Counted from the stretch's first letter, positions 17,420 through 27,213 are shown. The stretch: 64,000 bases of DNA from Micromonospora sp. M71_S20 (GCF_003664255.1 NZ_RCCV01000005.1:124001-188000); one strand, 5' to 3'. Notes: generated by a model not told the origin, from the letters alone. Translations and numbers: made by a program.

Positions 17420-20400
17420 GTGTCCACTGTCGTCATCAAGCGGCCACCCCGCCGACCGGCGCCGGAGATTCCGGTGGGTGAGCTGCCGGTGGACGCGCCG
17501 CCGGAGATCCCCGCCGTCACCGGCGGGCGCTGGCAGCAGCTGCTCACGGTGCTGCCGATGCTCGGCGGCACCGTGGCGATGGCGATGATGTTCGGCCGCG
17601 GCGGGGGCGCGTACTCCTACGTGGTCGGCGGGATGTTCGGGCTCTCCTCGCTGGCCATGCTGGTGACCTCGTGGGGCAGCGCCTCCGGCACCCCGAAGAA
17701 GTCGGAGATGATGGCCGCCCGGCGGGACTACCTGCGGCACCTGACCGTGCTGCGGCGCCGGGTCCGGCAGACCGCCGGGCAGCAGCGCGCCGGGCTCTAC
17801 TACCGGCACCCGGATCCCGGCCGGCTCTGGTCGACCGTCGACAGCCACCGCGTCTGGGAACGCCGCCCCACCGACCCGGACTTCGCGGTGGTCCGGGTCG
17901 CCGTCGGCCCGCAGACCCTCGCCACCCCGCTGGTCCCCCCGGTCACCCGCCCGCTGGAGGAGCTGGAACCGATGACCGCCGGCGCGCTGCGCCGGTTCCT
18001 GGACGCGTACTCCGTGGTGCCCGACCTGCCGGTGGCGCTCTCGCTGCGCAGCTTCGCCCGGGTCTTCGTGCGGGCCGCCGGCCCGGCCGACGACGGCGAC
18101 GGGCCCGCCGCCCAGGCGCTGGCCCGGGCGATGCTCGCCCAGCTCGCGGTCTTCCACGCCCCGGACGAGCTGCTCGTCGCCGTCTGCGCCGGGCCGGAAC
18201 GGCGGGCCGCCTGGGAGTGGGTCAAGTGGCTGCCGCACGCCCACCATCCCACCCGCACCGATGCGCTCGGCCCGGTCCGGCTGGTCACCAGCGCGGGGGC
18301 CGAACTGGAGGGACTGCTGGACGAGGTCCTGGCCAGCCGGTCCCGGTTCAGCCCCGCCGGCCCGGCCACCGACGGCCCGCACGTGGTGGTGGTGCTCGAC
18401 GGGGGCGACCTGACCGGGGCCACCGACCTGACCGGCGACGGCGGCATCGACGCGGTCACGATCATCGACCTGGACACCCCGCCGCCGCGCCTGCTGGACC
18501 GGTTCGCGCTGCTGCTGGAGCTGCGCGGGGGACGGCTGCACTCCCACTCCGCGGAGGGGCACGCCGAGGTCGGTACGGCGGACCGGCTGGACCCGGTCGA
18601 CGCGGAGGCCGTCGCCCGGCGGCTGGCCCCGCTGCGGCTGGCCACCGCGGCACGCGGCCCGGACGCCCCGCCGGGCGCGGAGCTGGGCCTGCCCGAGCTG
18701 CTCGGTCTCGGCGACCCGGAGAGCTTCACCGCCGAGCAGGGGTGGGCGCCCCGGTCCGCCCGGGAGCGGCTGCGGGTGCCGATCGGGGTGGGCACCGACG
18801 GCGGCGCCATCGAGCTGGACCTGAAGGAGTCGGCGCAGGACGGGATGGGGCCGCACGGCCTGCTGATCGGGGCGACCGGCTCCGGCAAGTCCGAGCTGCT
18901 GCGCACCCTGGTGCTCGGGCTGGCCGCCACGCACAGCTCGGAGCAGCTCAACTTCGTACTGATCGATTTCAAGGGCGGCGCGACCTTCGCCTCGTTCGAC
19001 CGGCTGCCGCACACCGCCGCGGTGATCACCAACCTGGCCGACGCGCTGCCGCTGGTCGACCGGATGGTCGACGCCATCAACGGCGAGCTGGTCCGCCGCC
19101 AGGAGCTGCTGCGCCGGGCCGGCAACTTCGCCAGCCTGCGCGACTACGAGCGGGCCCGCGCCGCCGGCACCCCGCTCGCCCCGCTGCCGTCGCTGCTGCT
19201 GATCTGCGACGAGTTCTCCGAGCTGCTCTCGGCCAAGCCCGACTTCATCGACCTGTTCGTGCAGATCGGCCGGCTGGGCCGGTCGCTCGGCGTGCACCTG
19301 CTGCTGGCCTCCCAGCGGCTGGAGGAGGGCCGGCTGCGCGGGCTGGACACCCACCTGTCGTACCGGATCGGGCTGCGGACCTTCTCGGCGCTGGAGTCGC
19401 GCACGGTGCTCGGGGTGCCGGACGCGCACGAGCTGCCCCGCTCCCCCGGGCACGGCTACCTGCGCTTCGGCACCGAACCGCTGGTGCGCTTCAAGGCCGC
19501 GTACGTCTCGGGGGCGCTGCGCCGGCGCGGTGCGGCGCCGGGCGCGGGCGGCACCGGGACCCCGCGCCTGCTCGCCTTCTCCACCCACCTCGTGCCCAAG
19601 CCGGAGCCGGTCGGGCCGCCCGCCCTGCCCGCGACGGCCGAAGAGGGCGGCACGGAGAGCCTGCTGGAGCTGATGGCCGACCGGCTCGCCGGGCAGGGGC
19701 CGCCCGCCCACCAGGTCTGGCTGCCCCCGCTCGGCCGGGCGCCCGCGCTGGACGAGCTGCTCGGGCCGGTCGGCGTCGACCAGGCGCGCGGTCTCACTTT
19801 CGGCAACCCGGAGCTGCACGGCGCGCTCCAGGTGCCGGTCGCGGTGGTCGACAAGCCCTTCGAGCAGCGCCGCGACCTGCTCTGGCTGGCGCTGGACGGC
19901 GCCGCCGGCCACGTCGCGGTGGTCGGCGGCCCGCAGAGCGGCAAGTCGACCGCGCTGCGCACGCTGATCTGCGCCCTGGCGCTCACCCACACCCCGGCCG
20001 AGGTGCAGGTCTACTGCCTCGACTTCGGCGGCGGCGGGCTGGCCGCGCTGCGCGACCTGCCGCACGTCGGCGGGGTCACCGGCCGCGCCGACCCGACGGC
20101 CGTCCGGCGTACGGTCGGCGAGATCGCGACCCTGCTGGTCGACCGGGAACAGCGCTTCGCCGAGCTGGGCGTGGAGTCGATGGCCGCCTGGCGGCAGCGG
20201 CGGGCCGCGCTGGCGCACACCGGCCAGCCCGGGGCCGACCCGTTCGGCGACGTGTTCCTCGTGGTGGACGGCTGGGCCACCCTGCGCGGCGAGTACGACG
20301 ACCTGGAGCCGCTGATCACCGACCTCGCCACCCGAGGACTGTCGTACGGGGTGCACGTGGTGGCGACGGCGGTGCGCTGGCTGGACTTCCGGCCGGCGAT

Positions 20401-21388
20401 CCGGGACCTCTTCGGTTCCCGGCTGGAGCTGCGCCTCGGCGACCCGGCCGACTCGCTGGTGGCCCGCCGGGCGGCGACGAACGTGCCGGAGAAGACCCCC
20501 GGCCGGGGCGTCACGGCGGAGAGCCTGCACTTCCTCACCGCGCTGCCGCAGCTCGCCGCCTCCGGCGGGGAGGCCACGGACCTGGTCAAGCGGGCCGCCG
20601 AGGGCTGGGTCGGCCCGGTCGCGCCCCCGGTGCGGCTGCTCCCGCCGGTGCTCCCGTACGCCGAACTGGGCCTGACCGCCGCCACCGGCCTGCGCATCCC
20701 GGTGGGGATCGCCGAGGCTGACCTGCGCCCGGTCGCGCTGGACTTCGCCACCGAGCCGCACTTCGTCGTCTTCGGCGACGCCGAGTGCGGCAAGTCGTCG
20801 TTCCTGCGCGCGCTGGCCACCTCGATCATGACCCGGTTCACCCCCGAGCAGGCCCGGGTCATCCTGGTCGACTACCGCCGCAGCCTGGTGGACCTGACCG
20901 AGTCGGCGTCGCCGCACCTGATCGGGTACGGCTCCGCCGCGGTGCACACCACCGACCTGATCGAGTCCGCCGCCGGCTACATGGCGGGGCGGGTGCCCGG
21001 GCCCGACGTCACGCCCGCCCAGCTGCGGCAGCGGTCGTGGTGGTCCGGGCCGGAGCTGTTCGTGCTGGTCGACGACTACGACCTGGTCGCCAGCGGGCCG
21101 TCCAACCCGCTGCGTGCCCTGGAGGAGCACCTGCCGCACGCCCGGGACGTCGGGCTGCACCTGGTGCTCGCCCGCCGTTCGGGCGGCGCCGGACGGGCCC
21201 AGTACGAGCCGCTCGTGCAGCGCCTGCGCGAGCTGTCCACCTCGGGGCTGGTCATGGCTGGCAGCCCCGAGGAGGGGGCGCTGGTCGGCCCGGTCCGGCC
21301 CGGTCCGCTGCCCCCGGGGCGGGGCCGGCTGGTCACCCGGCGCGAGGGCGTACGCCTCGTACAGCTGGCCCATCTGCCGCCGCCGTGA
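17420..21388 (+). CDS. eccC: Type VII secretion ATPase EccC (fused EccCa/EccCb)
   Basis: Motor of the ESX system; 1322 residues from GTG 17420 with AGGAGG 4 nt upstream. Two membrane helices lie at about 35-75, then a stalk and three FtsK/SpoIIIE ATPase domains. Walker A motifs: GATGSGKS at 484-491, GGPQSGKS at 836-843 and GDAECGKS at 1119-1126. Only domain 1 keeps the catalytic Asp-Glu (LLLICDEF); domain 2 has VVDGW and domain 3 VDDYD. Known EccC proteins likewise depend mainly on ATPase 1, with the others as substrate/regulatory sites. The single-chain form, without an EccCa/EccCb split, is the form found outside the mycobacterial ESX-1 locus. Confidence 0.94.
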   Translation: MSTVVIKRPPRRPAPEIPVGELPVDAPPEIPAVTGGRWQQLLTVLPMLGGTVAMAMMFGRGGGAYSYVVGGMFGLSSLAMLVTSWGSASGTPKKSEMMAARRDYLRHLTVLRRRVRQTAGQQRAGLYYRHPDPGRLWSTVDSHRVWERRPTDPDFAVVRVAVGPQTLATPLVPPVTRPLEELEPMTAGALRRFLDAYSVVPDLPVALSLRSFARVFVRAAGPADDGDGPAAQALARAMLAQLAVFHAPDELLVAVCAGPERRAAWEWVKWLPHAHHPTRTDALGPVRLVTSAGAELEGLLDEVLASRSRFSPAGPATDGPHVVVVLDGGDLTGATDLTGDGGIDAVTIIDLDTPPPRLLDRFALLLELRGGRLHSHSAEGHAEVGTADRLDPVDAEAVARRLAPLRLATAARGPDAPPGAELGLPELLGLGDPESFTAEQGWAPRSARERLRVPIGVGTDGGAIELDLKESAQDGMGPHGLLIGATGSGKSELLRTLVLGLAATHSSEQLNFVLIDFKGGATFASFDRLPHTAAVITNLADALPLVDRMVDAINGELVRRQELLRRAGNFASLRDYERARAAGTPLAPLPSLLLICDEFSELLSAKPDFIDLFVQIGRLGRSLGVHLLLASQRLEEGRLRGLDTHLSYRIGLRTFSALESRTVLGVPDAHELPRSPGHGYLRFGTEPLVRFKAAYVSGALRRRGAAPGAGGTGTPRLLAFSTHLVPKPEPVGPPALPATAEEGGTESLLELMADRLAGQGPPAHQVWLPPLGRAPALDELLGPVGVDQARGLTFGNPELHGALQVPVAVVDKPFEQRRDLLWLALDGAAGHVAVVGGPQSGKSTALRTLICALALTHTPAEVQVYCLDFGGGGLAALRDLPHVGGVTGRADPTAVRRTVGEIATLLVDREQRFAELGVESMAAWRQRRAALAHTGQPGADPFGDVFLVVDGWATLRGEYDDLEPLITDLATRGLSYGVHVVATAVRWLDFRPAIRDLFGSRLELRLGDPADSLVARRAATNVPEKTPGRGVTAESLHFLTALPQLAASGGEATDLVKRAAEGWVGPVAPPVRLLPPVLPYAELGLTAATGLRIPVGIAEADLRPVALDFATEPHFVVFGDAECGKSSFLRALATSIMTRFTPEQARVILVDYRRSLVDLTESASPHLIGYGSAAVHTTDLIESAAGYMAGRVPGPDVTPAQLRQRSWWSGPELFVLVDDYDLVASGPSNPLRALEEHLPHARDVGLHLVLARRSGGAGRAQYEPLVQRLRELSTSGLVMAGSPEEGALVGPVRPGPLPPGRGRLVTRREGVRLVQLAHLPPP

Positions 21389-21462
21389 CCGGTGTCCCGG
21401 GAACGCCCCGCAAGGCGGCGAGGAACCGGTAATCTCCGATCGTCATGTTTGCGTCGCGATGA

Positions 21463-22869
21463 ATGCCTGAGGATGTGACGACCGTGCGGCACAGCTGTCC
21501 GCCAGCGGCTCGGCGGATCGCCGGACGTACGTTGCTCGGTCTGGCGGCCGCCGTCGTGTCGGTCGCGGGTCCGGCCACGGCAGCCGACGCCGCCCCTCGG
21601 CAGCCCGCCGCCCGGCCGGTCCTCCACCCCCCGGCCGCCGCCGTCCCGGTGGCGCTCGCGGCGCCCGACAGCAAGAACCGCCCCGACCAGGTCCGCGACG
21701 AGCAGTGGCAGCTCGACGTGTTGCAGGCGAAGACCGCATGGCGCAGCTCGACCGGTAAGGGGGTCACCGTCGCGGTGATCGACTCCGGTGTGGACGCCGC
21801 CCATCCCGACCTGGCCGGCCAGGTGCTGCCCGGCCTCGACCTGGTGGCGCCCCGGGGCAAGGCCGGCGACCCCGATCCGGTCGGCCACGGCACCACCGTG
21901 GCCGGGCTGATCGCCGGCCGCAACGACGACGCGCGGGGGGCCGTCGGCCTGGCGCCGGACTCCCGGATCCTCCCGGTCCGCGTCCTCGACGCCGAGAACC
22001 GCTACGACGACGCCCTGATCGTCGCCAAGGGCGTGCGCTGGGCCGTCGACAACGGCGCCCGCGTGATCAACCTGTCCCTCGGCGGCAGCGGCGACAGCCC
22101 CGCCCTGGCGGCGGCGCTCGACTACGCCTTCGCCCGGGACGTCGTCGTGGTCGCCTGCACCGGCAACCTGGGCAACTCGTCCAACGCGAAGGTCTGGTAC
22201 CCGGCCCGGGAGCCGGGTGTCGTCGCGGTCGCCGGGTCGGAGCGCGACAGCGACAACCTCTGGTCCGGTTCGATCACCGGGCGGGCCACCGTCCTCACCG
22301 CCCCCGCTACCGGCCTGGTCGGGGCCCGGCCGGGCGGCTACTGGCGGGTGCAGGGCACCAGCTTCGCGGCGCCGCTGGTCGCCGCCACCGCCGCGCTGGT
22401 GCGGGCCCGCTACCCGGAGATGTCCGCCGGCGACGTCGTCAACCGGCTGCTCACCACCGCCCGCGACATCGGCCCCACCGGCCGGGACGACCGTTTCGGG
22501 TACGGCATGGTCGACCCGGTCGCCGCGCTGGACGCCGAGGTGAGCCCGGTGGGCCGCAACCCGCTGGACGACCAGTCCTCCCCGGGCGTGGTCGGGTTCG
22601 GCCCCGCCCCGGGGTCGACGCAGCCCGACGTCGCGGGGGTCGGCGGCGACCCGCGCGGCTTCACCGTGCCGCGCCAGCAGTCCCGGTGGGCGGCGCAGCC
22701 GGCGGGTACGCAGGAGGACGGCACGCCGGAGCAGTTGTGGACCGGGGCCGCGTTCTTCGTCGCCCTGCTGACCGGGGCGGCGTTGATGGTGCGCCGGTTC
22801 CGCCAGTGGACCCCGCTGGTCTCGCCCCAACGCGGCACCGGGACGTGGCGTCGCCCGCCGGCGCGCTGA
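21463..22869 (+). CDS. mycP: Type VII secretion-associated subtilisin protease (mycosin)
   Basis: 468 residues from ATG 21463; GTG 21484, with TGAGGA 10 nt upstream, is an alternative start. Signal peptide about 15-45, then a subtilase domain with Asp107 (VIDSGVD), His142 (GHGTTVAG) and Ser300 (GTSFAAP), a Pro/Gly linker, and a C-terminal membrane helix (about 425-447) with an Arg-rich cytosolic end. Mycosins stabilise the ESX membrane complex and cut secreted substrates. It lies 74 bp after eccC. A five-codon ORF ends directly against this ATG. Confidence 0.93.
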   Translation: MPEDVTTVRHSCPPAARRIAGRTLLGLAAAVVSVAGPATAADAAPRQPAARPVLHPPAAAVPVALAAPDSKNRPDQVRDEQWQLDVLQAKTAWRSSTGKGVTVAVIDSGVDAAHPDLAGQVLPGLDLVAPRGKAGDPDPVGHGTTVAGLIAGRNDDARGAVGLAPDSRILPVRVLDAENRYDDALIVAKGVRWAVDNGARVINLSLGGSGDSPALAAALDYAFARDVVVVACTGNLGNSSNAKVWYPAREPGVVAVAGSERDSDNLWSGSITGRATVLTAPATGLVGARPGGYWRVQGTSFAAPLVAATAALVRARYPEMSAGDVVNRLLTTARDIGPTGRDDRFGYGMVDPVAALDAEVSPVGRNPLDDQSSPGVVGFGPAPGSTQPDVAGVGGDPRGFTVPRQQSRWAAQPAGTQEDGTPEQLWTGAAFFVALLTGAALMVRRFRQWTPLVSPQRGTGTWRRPPAR

Positions 22870-22992
22870 GCCGCCGGCGCTCCCCGTCGTCGCCCTCTCG
22901 GAGGAACCGTCATCGCCCCCGCACGGGCGACCGGGCCCGCGGAGGTCCCCGATCGGGTCTGACCGGGCCGCGTCCCGGGTAGAACGACTGTC

Positions 22993-23760
22993 ATGAGCCC
23001 GTCCGGCCCGCGTACCCTCGCCGCCCCGCCGCGCTCCTCGTGGCGTGACCGCCGCCTGCACCCGGAGCATGCCCGGGGCCTGCGGCTGACCCTCGCGGCG
23101 GCTGCCGCGTTCCTGGTGGCGGTGCCGTTCATGCTGCTGGCCGTCCTGGTCCTCGGAGACTGGTCCCCGCTGCGCCGGCTCGACACGGCGGTCACCCACG
23201 CGCTGGTCGGCTACGCCGCCGAGCACCCGGTGTGGGTACGCCTGATGACCCTCTGGACCGACGTGTTCGCCCCGATGCCGCTGCGCGTCGGGGCCCTGGT
23301 CCTGGTCCTCTGGCTGGTCCGCCGGGGTGCCCGGCAGCTGGCGGTCTGGGTGGCCGTCACCATGGCGGTCGGCGGCCTGCTCAGCCCGCTGCTCAAGCTG
23401 CTCGTCGGTCGGCCCCGGCCGGACCTGCCGGACCCGGTGGCCGAGGCGCCCGGCCTGGCCTTCCCGTCCGGGCACGCGCTCAACGCCGCCCTCGCCGCCG
23501 GGGTGCTGCTGGTGGTGTTCCTCCCGCACGCCCGGCCGGCCGGGCGCCGGGTGGTGTGGACGGCCGCCGTGCTGCTCGCCCTGGTGACCGGTTTCAGCCG
23601 GGTGGCCCTCGGCGTGCACTGGACCAGCGACGTGCTGGCCGGCTGGCTGCTCGGCGCGGCCGTGGTGGCCGCGACCGCCGCCGCCCTCACCGTCTGGCGG
23701 GCCGACCCGCCCGGCCGGCCGGCCCCGCGCGAGGGTCACGGGACGGCGGCGGGAAGCTGA
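22993..23760 (+). CDS. PAP2-family membrane phosphatase
   Basis: 255 residues with about six membrane helices. The phosphatase signature is complete: KLLVGRPRP (Lys/Arg), PSGH with the catalytic His, and SRVALGVHWTSDVLAGW (Arg, His, Asp). Members dephosphorylate lipid phosphates such as undecaprenyl pyrophosphate or phosphatidic acid at the outer membrane face; the exact lipid is unknown. It ends 4 bp from the stop of convergent marP. Confidence 0.88.
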   Translation: MSPSGPRTLAAPPRSSWRDRRLHPEHARGLRLTLAAAAAFLVAVPFMLLAVLVLGDWSPLRRLDTAVTHALVGYAAEHPVWVRLMTLWTDVFAPMPLRVGALVLVLWLVRRGARQLAVWVAVTMAVGGLLSPLLKLLVGRPRPDLPDPVAEAPGLAFPSGHALNAALAAGVLLVVFLPHARPAGRRVVWTAAVLLALVTGFSRVALGVHWTSDVLAGWLLGAAVVAATAAALTVWRADPPGRPAPREGHGTAAGS

Positions 23761-23764
23761 CCGG

Positions 23765-24943
23765 TCAGGTGCAGTCGCCGGTGCCGACGGCGCGGGTGCG
23801 CTCGGCGCCGGCGAGGGCGACGGGACGGGCCTCGGCCGCGGTCACCGCGAAGCCGGTGTTCGGGTCGTCGGCCGCCGCCGCGAAGATCACCCCGAGCACC
23901 AGCCCGTTCGAGGAGACCAGCGGGCCGCCGGAGTTGCCGCTCTGCACGAGCGCCCGGATGGTGTAGACCTCCCGCGTCACGTTGCCGGCGGAGTAGATGT
24001 CCGGCCCCGTGATCCGGTCGACGTCCCGGATCCGCGCCGACTGGGCGTTGTACGGCCCGTCGAGCGGGAAGCCCAGCACGATCGCGTCCGCGCCGCTGCC
24101 CGCGTTGCCGGCGGCGAACCGCATCGACGGGCCGGGCAGCCCGGGCACGTGCAGCACGGCCAGGTCTCGGTCGGGGTCGTAGACGACCACCTTGCTGTCG
24201 TACCGGTCGCCGTTCAGCTCGACGACGGTGGACCGGGTCCCGGCGACGACGTGGGCGTTGGTCATCACCCGGTCGTCGGCGTAGACGAAGCCGGAGCCCT
24301 CGATCCGGCGCGAACAGCTCGGGGCGGAGCCGAGCACCTTGACCACCGAACGCTGGCTGTTGACCACCACCTGGGAGCCGGCGAGCGCCGGGTCGGGCGG
24401 GGACACCTGCCGGGCCCGGGTGGGCGCCAGGTCGCCGAAGACGTCGGGGAAGCCGTTGGTGTCGACGGTGTCCCGCAGCGCCGTGGAGAGCTGCTGCGCC
24501 TGGTCGGGCAGGACCCGGTCTACCACCGTGAGCAGCGCGCTGTTGCGCACCGAGGAGGCCAGCCAGGGCAGCGACGACGAGCCGAGCGGCACCGCGACGA
24601 GCCAGGCGACCAGCAGCACGGCGAAGAGCGAGACGAACGCCCCGCCGACGTCGTCGACCCGCTTGGCGGCGTCGCTGGTGATCGTCTTGCGCAGGTGCGA
24701 ACCGACCCAGCCGGCGAGCGCCTGGCCGACCACCGCCAGCCCGAAGATCGCCACCAGGGAGATCAACACCCGGGTGCCGCTGTCGACGAACTGCTGGGCC
24801 AGCAGCGGCCCCACCTGGAGGCCCACCAGCGCGCCCAGGAAGAAGCCGGAGAACGACAGCACCCCGATGACGAAGCCCTGGCGGTATCCGCTGATCGCGA
24901 ACACGAGCATGAGCAGCAGCAGTACGAGATCCACGGCGGACAC
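23765..24943 (-). CDS. marP: Acid-resistance serine protease MarP (CvpA + trypsin domains)
   Basis: 392 residues. Four membrane helices of a CvpA-like domain (about 1-125) anchor an extracytoplasmic chymotrypsin-like protease. Triad: His231 (TNAHVVAG), Asp260 (DRDLAVL) and Ser338 (SGNSGGPL). Cys210 and Cys391 match the disulfide pair that stabilises M. tuberculosis MarP (Rv3671c). That enzyme is needed to keep cytoplasmic pH in acid and processes peptidoglycan hydrolase RipA. The GTG start follows TACGCT by 6 nt, suggesting a leaderless mRNA. The NUDIX-tlpA-nth operon lies just upstream on the same strand. Confidence 0.92.
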   Translation of the reverse strand: MSAVDLVLLLLMLVFAISGYRQGFVIGVLSFSGFFLGALVGLQVGPLLAQQFVDSGTRVLISLVAIFGLAVVGQALAGWVGSHLRKTITSDAAKRVDDVGGAFVSLFAVLLVAWLVAVPLGSSSLPWLASSVRNSALLTVVDRVLPDQAQQLSTALRDTVDTNGFPDVFGDLAPTRARQVSPPDPALAGSQVVVNSQRSVVKVLGSAPSCSRRIEGSGFVYADDRVMTNAHVVAGTRSTVVELNGDRYDSKVVVYDPDRDLAVLHVPGLPGPSMRFAAGNAGSGADAIVLGFPLDGPYNAQSARIRDVDRITGPDIYSAGNVTREVYTIRALVQSGNSGGPLVSSNGLVLGVIFAAAADDPNTGFAVTAAEARPVALAGAERTRAVGTGDCT

Positions 24944-24949
24944 GCGTCA

Positions 24950-24955
24950 AGCGTA
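24950..24955 (-). promoter_or_regulatory. -10 element of the marP leaderless promoter
   Basis: TACGCT on the minus strand followed by 6 nt and GTG 24943. Confidence 0.5.
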
Positions 24956-25006
24956 CGGGCACCAGGCTCGCGAGATGACCATCGCTTGCGGAAGGTGACC
25001 GTCCGG

Positions 25007-25699
25007 TCAGCGCACCGGGGTCTCGTCGACCGCGTCGGTGCCGGCCGAGGGCGCCGGGGCAGCCCCGGTCGGCGGTAGGTCCACGACCCGGTCGCGGGGC
25101 CACGGCCGAGCCCAGCCGCCCATGTCGAGCAGGGCGGCCAGCACCCCGGCGGTGAAGCCCCAGACCAGCATCCCGCGCGCCGAGAAGGCCGGGCCGATCC
25201 AGCCGCTCGGGTGGCGGACCCGCATCCGGTTCGCCGGGTCGACCAGCTCGGCGACCGGCAGCCGGGCCACGTGCGCCACCTCGGCCGGCTCCCGGGGGTG
25301 CACCGGGTGCGGCGCGTGCCACCAGGCGAGCACGGGGGTGACCACGAAGTCGCTGACCGGGATCCAGAGCTTCGGCAGCTCGGCCAGGACGGTGACGCTG
25401 GCCGGGTCGAGGCCGACCTCCTCGTTCGCCTCGCGCAGCGCGGTCGCCCGGGCGTCGGCGTCCTCCGGGTCGGCCGCGCCGCCGGGGAAGGCGGGCTGGC
25501 CGGCGTGGTTACGCAGAGTGGCCGCACGCTGGAGGATCAGCACGTCCGGGCCGGCTCCGGGCTCCTCGCCGAGCAGCACCAGCACCGCGCTCTCCCGCCC
25601 CCCGCTCTCCGGGGTGACCAGCCGGGTGAAGTCCTCGCTGCGCGCGCTGCCGAGCCGGGTCAGCAGCGGGTCGAACCAGCCCGGCGGACGCCGGCTCAT
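25007..25699 (-). CDS. NUDIX hydrolase (CoA pyrophosphatase-like)
   Basis: 230 residues. The Nudix box runs from GGAADPEDADARATALRE into EANEEVG (about 77-100). The upstream HAGQPAFPGG motif is the form seen in CoA pyrophosphatases (NudL/Nudt7 group), so CoA or its degradation products are possible substrates. The start overlaps the tlpA stop (ATGA), so it is translated with the thioredoxin gene. Ortholog by position of Rv3672c. Confidence 0.88.
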   Translation of the reverse strand: MSRRPPGWFDPLLTRLGSARSEDFTRLVTPESGGRESAVLVLLGEEPGAGPDVLILQRAATLRNHAGQPAFPGGAADPEDADARATALREANEEVGLDPASVTVLAELPKLWIPVSDFVVTPVLAWWHAPHPVHPREPAEVAHVARLPVAELVDPANRMRVRHPSGWIGPAFSARGMLVWGFTAGVLAALLDMGGWARPWPRDRVVDLPPTGAAPAPSAGTDAVDETPVR

Positions 25700-26367
25700 G
25701 CCGGCACCGTCACGCCGAGGTGCTGCCGGACCAGCTCGACCAGGCTGGCGTCGTCGAGCGCGCCCGAGGAGTCGACGTGCCGGACGCGGGACTGCCCGTC
25801 GACGAAGACGGTCAGGGGAATGCCCTTGCGCAGCAGTTCCTGCTTCACCCTCTCGCCCCGGTCGACCAGCACCGGGAAGCGGACGCCGAGGTCCTCGCCG
25901 ATGGCCTGGGCGGCCTCGCGGCCGTCCCCGCTGTTGACGCCGACCACCCGGAACTGGCCGGCGGCCCGCTCGCTGAGCCGCTGGAAGGCGGGCAGTTCCT
26001 GGCGGCAGGGCGGGCACCAGGAGGCCCAGACGTTGACCACCGCCGGGCCGCGCAGGTCCCGCAGGGCGACCGGGGCGCCGCCGGTGAAGCACTCCAGGGT
26101 CAGCTCGGGCAGCACCTGGCCCCCGCCCCCGGAGGGTGGGGCAGGTGCGGCGGACGCGGGCGGCGTACCCAGGGCGGAGCAGTCCTGGAAGGGCGACGGC
26201 CGGTTGGCGGCGGCCTTCTGCCGTTCGGTGGGGCCCGGGTCCTTCTCCTCGGTGCCGGCGGTGCAGCCGGCGACGGCCAGCAGCACGGGTACGAGCAGGG
26301 CGGCGAGCCGGCGGTTCATCGGTCGCGACCGCGGGGCCCGCGACACCCGTCCACTCCCCGCGCTCAC
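25696..26367 (-). CDS. TlpA-like thioredoxin-fold lipoprotein
   Basis: 223 residues from GTG 26367. I chose this start because it overlaps the nth stop (GTGA) and has GGAGG 4 nt upstream; ATG 26319 (207 residues) lacks such a site. Lipobox LLAVAGC places the lipidated Cys at about residue 35. A linker is followed by a thioredoxin fold with WCPPC (Cys118-Cys121) and the cis-Pro region IPLTVFVD. Likely a membrane-attached extracytoplasmic reductase or cytochrome c maturation-type protein. Coupled with nth upstream and NUDIX downstream. Confidence 0.88.
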   Translation of the reverse strand: MSAGSGRVSRAPRSRPMNRRLAALLVPVLLAVAGCTAGTEEKDPGPTERQKAAANRPSPFQDCSALGTPPASAAPAPPSGGGGQVLPELTLECFTGGAPVALRDLRGPAVVNVWASWCPPCRQELPAFQRLSERAAGQFRVVGVNSGDGREAAQAIGEDLGVRFPVLVDRGERVKQELLRKGIPLTVFVDGQSRVRHVDSSGALDDASLVELVRQHLGVTVPA

Positions 26368-27152
26368 GGTGCCTCCGCCACGACGGCCTGGACCGGCACC
26401 AGCTCCGGGTCGACCCCGGCCGCCACCGCCAGGTCCCGGGCCCGGGGGCCCTTGAGCAGCTTCGCGGCCGCCGCCGGCTCGGTCGGTCCGGTGCCGTACG
26501 ACGGGCAGAGCTTCGCCAGCGTGCACGCGCCGCAGGCCGGCTTGCGGGCGTGGCAGACCCGCCGGCCGTGGAAGATGATCCGGTGCGACAGCATGGTCCA
26601 GTCGCGCCGCGGGAAGAGCGCCCCGATCGCGTGCTCGATCTTGACGGGGTCGGTCTCGGCGGTCAGCCGCCAGCGCTGGACCAGCCGCTGGAAGTGGGTG
26701 TCGACGGTGATCCCGGGAACGTCGAAGGCGTTGCCGAGGATGACGTTGGCGGTCTTGCGGCCGATGCCGGGCAGCGTCACCAGGTCGGCGAGCTTGCCGG
26801 GGACCCGGGCGTCGTACCGCTCCACGAGGGCCTGGCCGAGCTTGATCAGCGAGTCGGTCTTGTTTCGGTAGAAGCCGGTGGGCCGGATCAGCTCCTCCAG
26901 CTCCGCCCGGTCCGCTCCCGCGTAGTCGGCGGCGGTCGGGTAGCGGGCGAAGAGCTTCGGGGTGACCTCGTTGACCTTCTTGTCCGTGCACTGCGCGGAG
27001 AGGATCGTCGCGACGGCCAGCTCCAGGGGGTTGGAGTGGTCCAGTTCACAGTGCGCGTCGGGGTGGGTCTCGGTCAGTACCCGGCCGATCCGCCGGGCGC
27101 GACGGGTGCGCCCGAGGTCGGTCTCGGTGAAGCCGGAGGAACTCGTGGTCAC
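26364..27152 (-). CDS. nth: Endonuclease III
   Basis: Base-excision repair glycosylase/AP lyase for oxidised pyrimidines. 262 residues from GTG 27152. Helix-hairpin-helix [14 protein letters not shown] with catalytic Lys133, catalytic Asp151 (VDTHFQR), and four [4Fe-4S] cysteines at 200, 207, 210 and 216 (C-x6-C-x2-C-x5-C). A TAGGCT hexamer 7 nt before GTG suggests a leaderless mRNA heading the nth-tlpA-NUDIX operon. Confidence 0.96.
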   Translation of the reverse strand: MTTSSSGFTETDLGRTRRARRIGRVLTETHPDAHCELDHSNPLELAVATILSAQCTDKKVNEVTPKLFARYPTAADYAGADRAELEELIRPTGFYRNKTDSLIKLGQALVERYDARVPGKLADLVTLPGIGRKTANVILGNAFDVPGITVDTHFQRLVQRWRLTAETDPVKIEHAIGALFPRRDWTMLSHRIIFHGRRVCHARKPACGACTLAKLCPSYGTGPTEPAAAAKLLKGPRARDLAVAAGVDPELVPVQAVVAEAP

Positions 27153-27159
27153 GCCGGCC

Positions 27160-27165
27160 AGCCTA
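27160..27165 (-). promoter_or_regulatory. -10 element before nth
   Basis: TAGGCT on the minus strand, 7 nt before GTG 27152. Confidence 0.45.
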
Positions 27166-27170
27166 CGTCG

Positions 27171-27191
27171 CCCGGCCGACGGTCGGCCGGG
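27171..27191 (-). terminator. Hairpin after capA
   Basis: 9-bp inverted repeat (CCCGGCCGA / TCGGCCGGG) with a 3-nt loop, 23 bp past the capA stop and just upstream of the nth promoter. Confidence 0.45.
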
Positions 27192-27213
27192 TCCACGCGC
27201 CGTGCCGTCCCGG

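Noticed and set aside
17408..21373. Very long open frame (about 1320 codons) antisense to eccC
   Set aside because: It mirrors the GC-biased codons of eccC, has no recognisable domain and is low-complexity (His/Gln/Arg/Gly). It is a shadow frame.
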